Shown one piece after another: positions 6,856 through 14,470 of a DNA stretch of 14,499 nt (the stretch's first letter is position 1; each line of letters begins with the position of its first letter). A program made the translations under genes and the position numbers. This DNA is from an uncultured Ruminococcus sp. (GTDB lineage: Bacteria; Bacillota; Clostridia; Oscillospirales; Acutalibacteraceae), in NCBI GenBank assembly GCA_902773045.1, contig CACYDE010000362.1, positions 1 through 14,499 of the forward strand, given 5' to 3'. The notes under the pieces were generated by a model. That model saw nothing but the letters and a program-made list of their open reading frames with translations, did not search any database and was not told where the DNA came from.

Positions 6856-7935
6856 ATGAAAAGAGTAGGTATTTTAACAAGCGGCGGAGATTGTCAGGGT
6901 CTGAATGCGAGCATACGAGGAGTCGCAAAAACTCTCTATAACCACTACGGCGACGATGTTGAGATAATTGGTATCATCGACGGGTACAGAGGGCTTATCT
7001 ACGGCGAGTGCAAGGTTCTCAAAAAGGAAGATCTTTCCGGTATTCTCACGATGGGCGGAACTATCCTTGGAACGTCGCGTCAGCCGTTCAAGCTTATGAG
7101 GGTAATTGATGAAAATCTTGTTGACAAGGTTGAGTCCATGAAAGAAAACTACAGAAAGCTCAAGCTTGACTGCCTGGTTGTCCTCGGCGGAAACGGAACT
7201 CAGAAAACGGCTAATCTTCTTTCGGAAGAGGGACTTAATATAGTTTCGCTTCCGAAAACGATCGACAACGATCTTTGGGGAACCGATATGACCTTTGGTT
7301 TCCAGTCGGCTGTTGATATCGCGACTCATGTTATTGATTGTATTCACACAACAGCAACGTCTCACGGACGTGTTTTCATAGTTGAAGTTATGGGTCACAA
7401 AGTGGGCTGGCTCACGCTTTACGCAGGAATCGCAGGCGGCGCGGACGTCATTCTTATCCCGGAGATCCCTTACGATATCAATTCTGTAATCGATATTGTT
7501 CAGAAAAGAAACAAAGAGGGAAAGAACTTCTCGATACTCGCCGTTGCAGAGGGCGCTATCTCAAAAGATATCGCTGCTCTTCCGAAGAAAAAGAAGAAGC
7601 AGGCGATCGCCGAGCTTGCTTATCCTTCAATATCCTATAAGATCGCTGCGGAGATCCAGGAAGCTACCGGTCAGGAAACAAGAGTTACAGTTCCCGGTCA
7701 CTTCCAGAGAGGCGGAAGCCCCGACGCTTACGACCGTCTGATCTGCACCCGCTTCGGAGTTGCGGCAGCGAACCTTATCATAAAAAAGGATTACGGCAAA
7801 ATGGTCGCGCTCAATGGTGAAGAAATCGTAGCCATTCCTCTTTCCGAAGTCGCAGGAAAACTCAAAGCTGTTCCTGTTGACAGTCCGATAGTTCAGGCTG
7901 CAAAAGACCTTGGAATCAGCTTCGGCGATTGTTAA
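6856..7935 (+). CDS. pfkA: 6-phosphofructokinase, probably ATP-dependent (group III-like)
   Basis: The enzyme phosphorylates fructose 6-phosphate to fructose 1,6-bisphosphate, the committing step of glycolysis. The 359-residue protein has the donor-binding loop SGGDCQGLNASIRG (9-22), GGNGTQ (111-116), the catalytic loop PKTIDND with D137 as base (133-139), and a sugar-phosphate segment EVMGHKVGW. Position 114 is Gly (E. coli Gly104) and 134 is Lys (E. coli Gly124). In family knowledge, Gly at the first site goes with ATP, while Asp there together with Lys at the second goes with pyrophosphate, so ATP use is the better guess although the Lys is PPi-type. GAAAGGTGG precedes the ATG. It is the second gene of the ppk unit and is followed by a strong terminator. 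Confidence 0.93.
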   Translation: MKRVGILTSGGDCQGLNASIRGVAKTLYNHYGDDVEIIGIIDGYRGLIYGECKVLKKEDLSGILTMGGTILGTSRQPFKLMRVIDENLVDKVESMKENYRKLKLDCLVVLGGNGTQKTANLLSEEGLNIVSLPKTIDNDLWGTDMTFGFQSAVDIATHVIDCIHTTATSHGRVFIVEVMGHKVGWLTLYAGIAGGADVILIPEIPYDINSVIDIVQKRNKEGKNFSILAVAEGAISKDIAALPKKKKKQAIAELAYPSISYKIAAEIQEATGQETRVTVPGHFQRGGSPDAYDRLICTRFGVAAANLIIKKDYGKMVALNGEEIVAIPLSEVAGKLKAVPVDSPIVQAAKDLGISFGDC

Positions 7936-7966
7936 GAATAAAAATATTTTAATCAGAAAGCAGGAT

Positions 7967-8016
7967 AAGCTGTCCGAAGGGGAATGATGCCTCTTGGACA
8001 GCTTGTTTTTAGTTTT
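7967..8016 (+). terminator. Rho-independent terminator of the ppk-pfkA operon
   Basis: AAGCTGTCC (7967-7975) pairs with GGACAGCTT (7996-8004). An inner AAGGGG/CCTCTT helix extends it, and it is followed by GTTTTTAGTTTT. The hairpin is long, GC-containing and well placed 31 bases after the pfkA stop. Confidence 0.92.
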
Positions 8017-8389
8017 GTTCTGATATTGATGCTGATTTTAAGGCAATATGCCTTATTTTGTGAAAATTATCCTCGAAAATTTTTTAAGATTCTTAATAAG
8101 TAATTTTCTTGAAAAAGAAATAAATTTTAAAAAAATTTTCGAAGTCGCAGTTATTGTACCGGAAAAATTTGACATAATACATATGTGATGTTATAATTAT
8201 TTGTATGATATTTATATATTGCCGCAGGGGTGATATTTAATGGGTAATGCCTGCGTTGAAGGAAAATGAGGGTGAATATATAGCGTAAACTTCTTTTGTC
8301 GTACAGATTTTGTTGAAGCGGAAGAAAATGACGACAGACCAAACCGGCCGGGTGGGATCGGATATGCACACGGAATTTTGCCTCGAAAA
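8017..8389. other. AT-rich intergenic region between pfkA terminator and tracrRNA
   Basis: I see no credible gene. It contains a small palindrome AAGGC-AATAT-GCCTT (about 8041-8055), an AT-rich inverted repeat (CGAAAATTTTTT near 8074 against AAAAAAATTTTCG ending near 8142), and a perfect rightward promoter (8169-8197). Downstream of that promoter lie the hairpin CGCAGG/CCTGCG (about 8222-8255) and tiny frames: a 9-codon ATG frame near 8240 and a 25-codon ATG frame near 8328 ending in the tracrRNA terminator. Neither frame has support as a gene. Confidence 0.6.
8169..8197 (+). promoter_or_regulatory. Perfect consensus promoter directed towards cas9 through the tracrRNA gene
   Basis: TTGACA (8169-8174), a 17-base spacer and TATAAT (8192-8197) match the vegetative consensus at every position. 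The predicted start is near 8204. Transcripts would run about 350 bases to the cas9 start codon, crossing the tracrRNA gene in antisense, unless they stop at the terminator hairpin 8394-8416. On this strand that hairpin has only TTTT after it. The promoter may drive the cas operon or a short untranslated RNA of about 210 nt. Confidence 0.8.
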
Positions 8390-8416
8390 TAAAAAAAGAC
8401 CCTGAACGGGTCTTTT
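8386..8416 (-). terminator. Terminator of tracrRNA
   Basis: On the minus strand AAAAGACCC, loop GTTCA, GGGTCTTTT is followed by a run of seven T, one A and four more T. This is a strong intrinsic terminator leftward and only a weak one rightward. Confidence 0.88.
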
Positions 8417-8507
8417 GAAATCACACACTGTGACGGCTGCATAAGCAGCGATTTGGATAAATCTTTATTTGAACTCATAGTGTAATCTCATAAGGTAGCT
8501 TGAGATT
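8390..8507 (-). ncRNA. tracrRNA of the type II-A CRISPR system
   Basis: This RNA pairs with CRISPR repeats, allows crRNA processing by host RNase III, and is bound by Cas9. On the minus strand it starts about 7 bases after a perfect promoter. The 5' half (down to about 8466) is the anti-repeat, ending GAGTTCAAATAAAG like the ...AAGTTAAAATAAGG of the S. pyogenes tracrRNA. Then come a nexus hairpin GATTT-ATCC-AAATC (8450-8463), GCTGC/GCAGC (8436-8449), GTCACA/TGTGAT (8420-8434), and a terminator AAAAGACCC/GGGTCTTTT (8394-8416) followed by seven T. The complementary CRISPR repeat should begin near GTTTGA and contain a sequence close to AGTGTAA...CTCATAAGGTAGC. No other copy of that sequence occurs in this window, so the pairing with a real repeat is not verified. 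Confidence 0.88.
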
Positions 8508-8513
8508 ATCTAT

Positions 8514-8542
8514 ATTATAACATTATTTTTTGAATTTGTCAA
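8514..8542 (-). promoter_or_regulatory. tracrRNA promoter overlapping the cas9 ribosome binding site
   Basis: On the minus strand TTGACA (8537-8542), 17 bases and TATAAT (8514-8519) form a perfect promoter firing away from cas9. The last two bases of its -35 element on the plus strand (8541-8542) are the first two of AAGGAGG (8541-8547), the ribosome binding site of cas9. RNA polymerase here and any promoter for cas9 in the same interval would therefore exclude one another. Confidence 0.88.
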
Positions 8543-8552
8543 GGAGGTTATT

Positions 8553-11500
8553 GTGAAAAAACATGATTATTATATCGGACTTGATATTGGAACATCTTCT
8601 GTAGGAATGGCTGTGACCGATACAGAATACAATATTGTGAAGTACAAAGGAAATTCTATGTGGTTTGTTAAGCTGTTTGACGAGAGCAGCAGTGCAGCTG
8701 AAAGAAGGAATTTTCGTACCGCTTCACGCAGAACCATGCGAAAACGTCAGCGCATTGAGCTTCTTCAAACATTTTTTGACGAAGAAATAGCTAAAAAAGA
8801 CCCGGCGTTTTTTCAGAGACTCGCTGAGAGTAACCTGTACAGAGAGGATAAAACTGTACAAACGCCGTATGCGGTTTTTTCCGATTCGGGATTTACTGAT
8901 GAGGACTATCATAGATCGTACCCTACGATCTACCATTTAAGAAAGGAATTGATAAACGGTGATAAGCCGCATGATGTAAGACTTGTGTATCTCGCTGTTC
9001 ATCATCTGATAAAACACAGAGGACATTTTCTGTTTGATTCTCTCAATCCCTCGGAGATCGGTTCGTTTAAGCATGTGTTTGAGCAGTTTTGTGTATTTTT
9101 AAGCGATGAATATCAAATAGAATTGAACTGCGATTCGCCCGAAGAGCTGGGTGCGATCTTGAAAGACCGCGCGAAAGCTAAGGAGAAAAAGTATCTGGCA
9201 GGATTAAAAATATGCGGAATAAATAAAAAATCACAGCCGCGTGAAGCTGCAGTCGTTGCATTGATCTGCGGAAAGAAGGAAAAGGCATCCGCACTGTTTG
9301 GGATGGATATCCTCGTCGATGATAAGCAGCTTTCGATCGATCTTACAGGTGATTTTGAAAAATGGACGAGCGAGTATTCCGGCGTTCTGGGTGACAGATT
9401 TGAACTGATCGAGCAGCTTAAGGCGGTTTATGATTGGACTGTTCTGGCGGATATACTCGGCGAAGAAACATACATATCTGCCGCAAAGGTGAAGACCTAC
9501 GAAAAGCATAAGTCAGATCTCGCTGTTTTAAAAAAATATGTCCGTAAAAATATCCCGGATAAGTACAATGAGGTTTTTAAGGAGAGCAGAGGACATCTTA
9601 ATAACTATACTGCGTACAGCGGTATGATCAAGCGCGGCGGGAAGACAGGTGTGCTTGAGCAAGCGTGCAGTCAAACAGAATTCTGCGACTATTTGAGAAA
9701 ACTCTTTAAAGATCTGCCTCAGACGGGGTATGAGGAGATGTTTTCCGATATTGACGCTAAGACGTTTATGCCGAAACAGCGTATCAGTGACAACGGTGTT
9801 ATTCCTATGCAGCTGAATCGTTTGGAGTTGGAAAAGATACTACAGAAAGCATCACAGTATCTTCCGTTCTTCAACAGACGTGACGAGAGTGGTCTGACGG
9901 TTTCCGAGAAGATAATGATGATATTCGATTTCCGTATTCCTTATTATGTGGGGCCTTTGAATCCATACGGAAGTCATGCGTGGCTTACGAGAAAAAAAGA
10001 AAAGATTTATCCGTGGAATTTTAAGGATATCGTTGATATCGACGCGTCAGCCGAAACGTTTATTACCAAAATGACGAGCAAGTGTACATATCTTCATAAT
10101 GAGGACGTTCTGCCTAAGGATTCGGTTTTGTACAGTAAATTCACTGTTCTCAATGAGATCAATAATCTGCGTGTAAACGGCGAGAAACTCAGCGTGGAAT
10201 TAAAACAGTCTGTTTATCGCGATCTTTTCCTGACCAGAAAGAAGGTGACGAGAAAAGGGTTGGAGAAATATTTTCGTTCGTTCGGTTATGACGATGTTGA
10301 TATCACAGGCATTGATGACGATCCCAAGTCAAATATGAGATCGTATATCGAATTGAAAGACTATGGTCTGACCGAAGACGAAATGGACAGGATCGTCAAG
10401 CTGACAGTTATTTTCGGTGATGATAAACAACTGCTGAAAAAAAGACTTCGCGAGGAGTTTTCCGATAAGCTCAATAACGATGTCATAGGAAAGATCAGCC
10501 GTTTGAATTACAGCGGCTGGGGCAGGCTATCACGGAAATTTCTGTGCGGGATATACGATACGGATCACGAAACAGGGGAAGTCTTCAGTATCATCGACGC
10601 ACTCTGGAAAACAAATGATAACCTGATGATGCTTCTCGGAGCAAAATATGGATTTGCAAAGAGTTTGGAACAGGAGAATACTGTTGACACAGAAAAAACG
10701 CTTACCGAAATAGTGAATTCTCTGTATGTTCCTCCACAGGTAAAAAGACCTATCATTCAATCCGTGAAGATGATGAAAGAGGTCGTTAAGGTGATGGGAA
10801 GACCTCCGAAAAAGATCTTTGTTGAAATGACGAGATCGGACGGCGAAAAGGGAAAGAGAAAGGAAAGCCGCAAAGATGATCTTGTTAAGCTTTACAGATC
10901 ATGCGGCTGGGATTCGAGTGAACTTTTTGAGCGCTTGCAGGGAACAGATAACAGCGCTTTGAGACAAGATCGTTTGTATCTTTATTTTACTCAGTTCGGA
11001 AAATGTATGTACACGGGAGAAAATATTGTTTTCGACTCTTTGTTTGACAGCACCGTTTACGACATCGACCACATTTACCCTCGTTCAAAGGTAAAAGACG
11101 ACAGTCTGAATAACCGCGTTCTTGTTAAAAAGCAGGTCAATGCTCAAAAGAGTAACGATTATCCTCTGCTTCACGAGACCAGGGAAAAGATGCTGCCGCA
11201 TTGGAAGTTCCTGCTTGCAAAAGAACTTATCTCAAAAGAGAAATTCAAGCGTCTTACCCGCTGTGAACCGTTGACAGACGATGAGCTTTCCGATTTTATA
11301 GCAAGACAGCTCGTTGAAACATCACAGTCAACGAAAGCAGTGGCGCAGATACTCTCGCAGATGTATCAGGATTCCGATATCGTATATGTAAAGGCTCGTA
11401 ATGTTACGGAGTTCAGAAAAAAGTACGATTGTCTCAAATGCCGCGCCGTAAACGACCTCCATCACGCAAAGGATGCTTATCTGAATATTGTTGTGGGGAA

Positions 11501-12491
11501 TGTTTATGATGTCCTTTATACAAAGAACAGGGCTAACTTTATCAAGGGACTGCAGACGAAGAAATACAGTTTGAACAGAATGTATTCCTTTAATGTTTCC
11601 GGCGCATGGATGAGTGACAATGACGAAAGCCTTTCGACCGTGAGAAAGACGATGAACAGGAACAATATCATATATACCCGCTATTCATCCTGCCAGAAAG
11701 GGACGCTGTTTGATATTCAGCCGAAGAAAAAGGGCTTTGGGCAAGTTCCTCTTACCGGCACGGGACCGCGATCCTCCATTGAAAAATACGGCGGATACAA
11801 CAAGGCAGCTGCCGCTTACTTTACGCTTGTCAGATGTACCGGAAAAAAAGGAAAGAAAAGCATTCGTATGCAGCCTATCAACCTTTATCAGATCAGCGAG
11901 TTTGAGTCTGACCCCATTGCATTCCTGCAAAACAAGCTTGGTCTTTGTGAACCGGAAATACTTGTTATGCGTGTTAAATATAATGCTTGTATTTCTATCG
12001 ACGGGTTCCGTATGCACTTGTCTAATAAGCAGGACGTATCATTGGGATATAAGCCGGCAATGCAGCTTGTTCTCGGATATAAGTATGAAAAATATATTCG
12101 CAATATCTCAAAATTTCTTGACAAAGAAGAGCGATCTGTAAACCGCTTTGACGAATTGAGTGTAGAAGAGAACATTGAACTGTTTGATCTTCTTGTGAAA
12201 AAAATGACTTCAACTATCTTCAAGGTCAAGTTCCTTGATATGGGTAAAAAGATCGAGGCTAAGAGGGATAAGTTCCTTGAAATATCTATCGAAAGGCAGT
12301 GCTATGTGTTGAATCAGATACTGAATATTCTTCACGCAAACGTCATGTCGGGAGATCTTAGAGACATCGGACTCGCCGGACAGGCCGGAATCATTAAAAC
12401 AAATATGGATCTTTCCGGTATAAGCGGTACTGTCGAAATAGTAAATCAGTCGGCAACAGGACTGTTTGAAAATAATTATAAAATAAAGTGA
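8553..12491 (+). CDS. cas9: CRISPR-associated endonuclease Cas9 (type II-A)
   Basis: Cas9 is the crRNA:tracrRNA-guided DNA endonuclease that cuts both strands of invading DNA. The product has 1312 residues, slightly shorter than the S. pyogenes protein (1368). RuvC-I is YYIGLDIGTSSVGMAV with D11. The arginine-rich bridge helix runs about 51-67. A large alpha-helical recognition lobe follows. RuvC-II is KKIFVEMTRSDGEK with E758. HNH has D839, H840 and N863 in YDIDHIYPRS...NNRVLV, the same numbers as in S. pyogenes by coincidence of length. RuvC-III is NDLHHAKDAYLN with H970, H971 and D974. The C-terminal third is the PAM-interacting region, too divergent for me to predict a PAM. All catalytic residues are intact. 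The start is GTG with AAGGAGG 5 bases upstream. cas1 follows within 10 bases. Confidence 0.97.
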   Translation: MKKHDYYIGLDIGTSSVGMAVTDTEYNIVKYKGNSMWFVKLFDESSSAAERRNFRTASRRTMRKRQRIELLQTFFDEEIAKKDPAFFQRLAESNLYREDKTVQTPYAVFSDSGFTDEDYHRSYPTIYHLRKELINGDKPHDVRLVYLAVHHLIKHRGHFLFDSLNPSEIGSFKHVFEQFCVFLSDEYQIELNCDSPEELGAILKDRAKAKEKKYLAGLKICGINKKSQPREAAVVALICGKKEKASALFGMDILVDDKQLSIDLTGDFEKWTSEYSGVLGDRFELIEQLKAVYDWTVLADILGEETYISAAKVKTYEKHKSDLAVLKKYVRKNIPDKYNEVFKESRGHLNNYTAYSGMIKRGGKTGVLEQACSQTEFCDYLRKLFKDLPQTGYEEMFSDIDAKTFMPKQRISDNGVIPMQLNRLELEKILQKASQYLPFFNRRDESGLTVSEKIMMIFDFRIPYYVGPLNPYGSHAWLTRKKEKIYPWNFKDIVDIDASAETFITKMTSKCTYLHNEDVLPKDSVLYSKFTVLNEINNLRVNGEKLSVELKQSVYRDLFLTRKKVTRKGLEKYFRSFGYDDVDITGIDDDPKSNMRSYIELKDYGLTEDEMDRIVKLTVIFGDDKQLLKKRLREEFSDKLNNDVIGKISRLNYSGWGRLSRKFLCGIYDTDHETGEVFSIIDALWKTNDNLMMLLGAKYGFAKSLEQENTVDTEKTLTEIVNSLYVPPQVKRPIIQSVKMMKEVVKVMGRPPKKIFVEMTRSDGEKGKRKESRKDDLVKLYRSCGWDSSELFERLQGTDNSALRQDRLYLYFTQFGKCMYTGENIVFDSLFDSTVYDIDHIYPRSKVKDDSLNNRVLVKKQVNAQKSNDYPLLHETREKMLPHWKFLLAKELISKEKFKRLTRCEPLTDDELSDFIARQLVETSQSTKAVAQILSQMYQDSDIVYVKARNVTEFRKKYDCLKCRAVNDLHHAKDAYLNIVVGNVYDVLYTKNRANFIKGLQTKKYSLNRMYSFNVSGAWMSDNDESLSTVRKTMNRNNIIYTRYSSCQKGTLFDIQPKKKGFGQVPLTGTGPRSSIEKYGGYNKAAAAYFTLVRCTGKKGKKSIRMQPINLYQISEFESDPIAFLQNKLGLCEPEILVMRVKYNACISIDGFRMHLSNKQDVSLGYKPAMQLVLGYKYEKYIRNISKFLDKEERSVNRFDELSVEENIELFDLLVKKMTSTIFKVKFLDMGKKIEAKRDKFLEISIERQCYVLNQILNILHANVMSGDLRDIGLAGQAGIIKTNMDLSGISGTVEIVNQSATGLFENNYKIK

Positions 12492-12501
12492 GATGATTTT
12501 G

Positions 12502-13377
12502 ATGAGCTGGCGTACTGTGGTGATAACAAAAACATCCAAGCTGGATTACAGCCTGGGTTATATGGTTGTGCGTGATATTGATAACACGGTCAAAATACAC
12601 ATCAGTGAAATATCCGTTTTGATCATCGACAGTACGTCGGTCTCGCTGACTTCTTATTTGCTCAACGAACTTATAAAGTCGAAGGTAAAGGTGTTATTCA
12701 GCGATGAAAAGCACAATCCCGCAGCGGAACTTACTCCGTATTACGGCTCTCATGACAGCAGCTTAAAATTAAAGCGTCAGGCGGGCTGGAGCGAACATAC
12801 AAAAAAATATATCTGGACAAGGATCGTTTCCGAAAAGATCGGAAGACAGGCGGCTGTGCTTGGAAGGATCGATGAGGAGGGCAGCCGCATGCTTTTGAGT
12901 TACATTGACGAGATCGAGTTCGGAGATGCTACGAACAGAGAAGGACACGCAGCAAAAGTATACTTCAACCGACTTTTCGGAAAGGATTTTTCAAGAAATA
13001 ATGATTGTCCGATAAATGCCGCGCTGAATTATGGGTATAGTATCATTCTGTCGGCTATCAACAGAGAAGTTGTTTGCAGCGGATATGTTACGCAATTGGG
13101 ATTGTTCCATGATAATATGTTTAACAAATATAATCTGAGCTGCGATATTATCGAGCCGCTGAGACCGCTCGTTGACTCTTTTGTTAAAAAAAATATAACG
13201 ACCGAATTTGGCAGTTCGGAAAAACTTAAGCTTATCGGACTTATCGGAAAAGAAGTAACGGTCGGTGAGAGAAAGACGACCCTTTTGAACGGAATTAAGC
13301 TTTATTGCAAAAGTGTGTTTGAGGCTATAGAGGCAGAAGACGAAAACCTTATTTGTTTTGTTGATTATGAGTTATAG
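12502..13377 (+). CDS. cas1: CRISPR-associated integrase Cas1 (type II-A)
   Basis: Cas1 with Cas2 inserts new spacers at the leader end of the array. The 291-residue protein matches type II-A Cas1 in detail: it starts MSWRTVVITKTSKLDYSLGY, has YYGSHDSSL, NREGHAAKVYFNRLFG, and GYVTQLGLFHDNMFN followed by DIIEPLRPLVD. The metal ligands are E147, H203 and E218 in this numbering. I prefer ATG 12502 because relatives begin (A)(G)WRTVV and a GTGAG lies at a workable distance. The in-frame ATG at 12493 would add three residues and has no spacing for a ribosome binding site. It lies 10 bases after the cas9 stop and overlaps cas2 by 11 bases, so translation is probably coupled. Confidence 0.95.
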   Translation: MSWRTVVITKTSKLDYSLGYMVVRDIDNTVKIHISEISVLIIDSTSVSLTSYLLNELIKSKVKVLFSDEKHNPAAELTPYYGSHDSSLKLKRQAGWSEHTKKYIWTRIVSEKIGRQAAVLGRIDEEGSRMLLSYIDEIEFGDATNREGHAAKVYFNRLFGKDFSRNNDCPINAALNYGYSIILSAINREVVCSGYVTQLGLFHDNMFNKYNLSCDIIEPLRPLVDSFVKKNITTEFGSSEKLKLIGLIGKEVTVGERKTTLLNGIKLYCKSVFEAIEAEDENLICFVDYEL

Positions 13378-13687
13378 ATATATGAGAGTAATAGTGTTTT
13401 TTGATATGCCTACAGAATCGGCTTTCGATCGAAGAGAATACAGCAGATTTCGCAAATATCTGATAAAGAACGGATTTATGATGATGCAGGAATCCGTGTA
13501 TATAAAGCTGACGCTGAATCAGACAACGGCGAAGCTGCTGGTTGACAGTATTAAGAGATCAAAACCGTCTGTGGGTCTTGTTCAGGTGCTGGTGATAACC
13601 GAAAAACAGTTTCAAAGAATAGAAACGATCACCGGAGAGCCAAACCGAACGGTATTGGACAGTGACGATGGAGTGGTAATATTATGA
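13367..13687 (+). CDS. cas2: CRISPR-associated protein Cas2 (type II-A)
   Basis: Cas2 is the dimeric structural partner of Cas1 in the spacer-integration complex. The 106-residue protein starts MSYRYMRVIVFFDMPTES, nearly the S. pyogenes Cas2 N-terminus. It has the ferredoxin-like fold pattern with RFRKYLIKNGF, MMQESVY and VLVITEKQF. The family's conserved N-terminus fixes the start at ATG 13367. A TTG at 13358 extends the frame by three residues and ATG 13382 would cut off MSYRY. There is no clear ribosome binding site; the gene starts within the end of cas1, so it is probably translated by coupling. Its stop overlaps the csn2 start by four bases (ATGA). Confidence 0.95.
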   Translation: MSYRYMRVIVFFDMPTESAFDRREYSRFRKYLIKNGFMMMQESVYIKLTLNQTTAKLLVDSIKRSKPSVGLVQVLVITEKQFQRIETITGEPNRTVLDSDDGVVIL

Positions 13688-14355
13688 TGGCGGCATATAA
13701 GTTTTTATCAAAACCGATGCAGCTCGATGGAGGAATTTGCTGTCTTGTTATAGAAAACAAAGATCTGTTCCGGAAAACATGGTCAGATCTTTTCAAGGGC
13801 AGAGGGGCAGAGTGGCTGATAGTTTCCGAGAACTATGAACCGTTTGCATTTGAAAAGGCGGTCGCAGTTTTTGAAAATATTTTAGATTTGAGTGGAATGG
13901 ATAAAAAACTGATGACAAAAACATATCCGAAGCTGGAGCAAACGGCAAACGATTTGTTTTATGAAGATCTTGCCGATTTAAGGCAGCGCTTATTCATGTT
14001 GGGAGAGAAATTAAGCTTTGAGTATGATCTTGATTATTCTTTTAACGACAATATTGCAGCAATGGATATTTTAAAATTGTTGTCATTCAACATAAGAAAA
14101 GACGCAGACAACGATATGGAAAATATGGTGCTTTATATGAAGATGCTAAGAAAATATATGGGAATCAAGCTTTTTATTATCGGCAATTTATGGTTTTACT
14201 ATACATCGGAAGAATGTGCAGTATTGAACAGAACACTTTTATCTGCAGGAATAAATGTTCTTGATATAGAAAATATAATGATCGAAGATATGAAAAAACA
14301 TAATGTTTACGTCATAGATAACGATTTGTGTGAGATCGTTGACAATTCTTTGTAA
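13684..14355 (+). CDS. csn2: CRISPR adaptation protein Csn2
   Basis: Csn2 is the subtype II-A marker, a ring-forming tetramer that slides on DNA ends and is needed for spacer acquisition but not for interference. The 223-residue protein is close to the S. pyogenes length (220) and aligns along its whole length by eye: an N-terminal strand region with PMQLDGGICCLVIENKDLF (11-29), a central helical part with LEQTANDLFYEDL and LSFEYDLDYSFND, and a C-terminal KLFIIGNLWFYYTSEE/INVLDIEN segment comparable to the family's LLIFVNSGAFLT/LTVLFLEP. Sequence conservation in this family is low, so the call rests on pattern, length and position. It starts in the ATGA overlap with cas2 and is the last gene of the operon. 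It is visibly more AT-rich than cas9. Confidence 0.9.
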   Translation: MMAAYKFLSKPMQLDGGICCLVIENKDLFRKTWSDLFKGRGAEWLIVSENYEPFAFEKAVAVFENILDLSGMDKKLMTKTYPKLEQTANDLFYEDLADLRQRLFMLGEKLSFEYDLDYSFNDNIAAMDILKLLSFNIRKDADNDMENMVLYMKMLRKYMGIKLFIIGNLWFYYTSEECAVLNRTLLSAGINVLDIENIMIEDMKKHNVYVIDNDLCEIVDNSL

Positions 14356-14429
14356 TAAGTGTATTATTTAGATGTAGCCTTTGAAATTACCGTGCGCAGG
14401 ATAGTGGGCGTATTTTATTTTCCAAACGA

Positions 14430-14470
14430 GTGGTAAAAACCACCGGCTTTAGCCGGTAAATCCTTTAGGA
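14430..14470. repeat. Cluster of palindromes after csn2, IS200/IS605-end-like
   Basis: Three short palindromes stand in a row: GTGGT-AAAA-ACCAC (14430-14443), ACCGGC-TTTA-GCCGGT (14442-14457, sharing two bases with the first) and TCCT-TT-AGGA (14461-14470). The wording CGAGTGGTAAAAACCACCGG...TTTAGGACTTCC resembles, from memory, subterminal hairpins of IS200/IS605-family elements. No transposase or tnpB is inside the window, so this may be an element end continuing to the right or a solo remnant. It lacks a T run, so it is a poor terminator. Confidence 0.4.

Noticed and set aside
8204..8417. Plus-strand tracrRNA
   Set aside because: Anti-repeat, nexus hairpin order and the strong T-run terminator all read correctly only on the minus strand.
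8151..8478. Minus-strand frames of 63-88 codons upstream of cas9
   Set aside because: They overlap the tracrRNA and two promoters, overlap one another in different frames, and resemble no family I know.
14357..14390. AGTGTATTATTTAGATGTAGC just after csn2 as a degenerate CRISPR repeat, compared with the tracrRNA complement
   Set aside because: Only about 13 of 21 positions agree in an alignment chosen by eye, the GTTTGA start is absent and there is no second copy. It could be chance.
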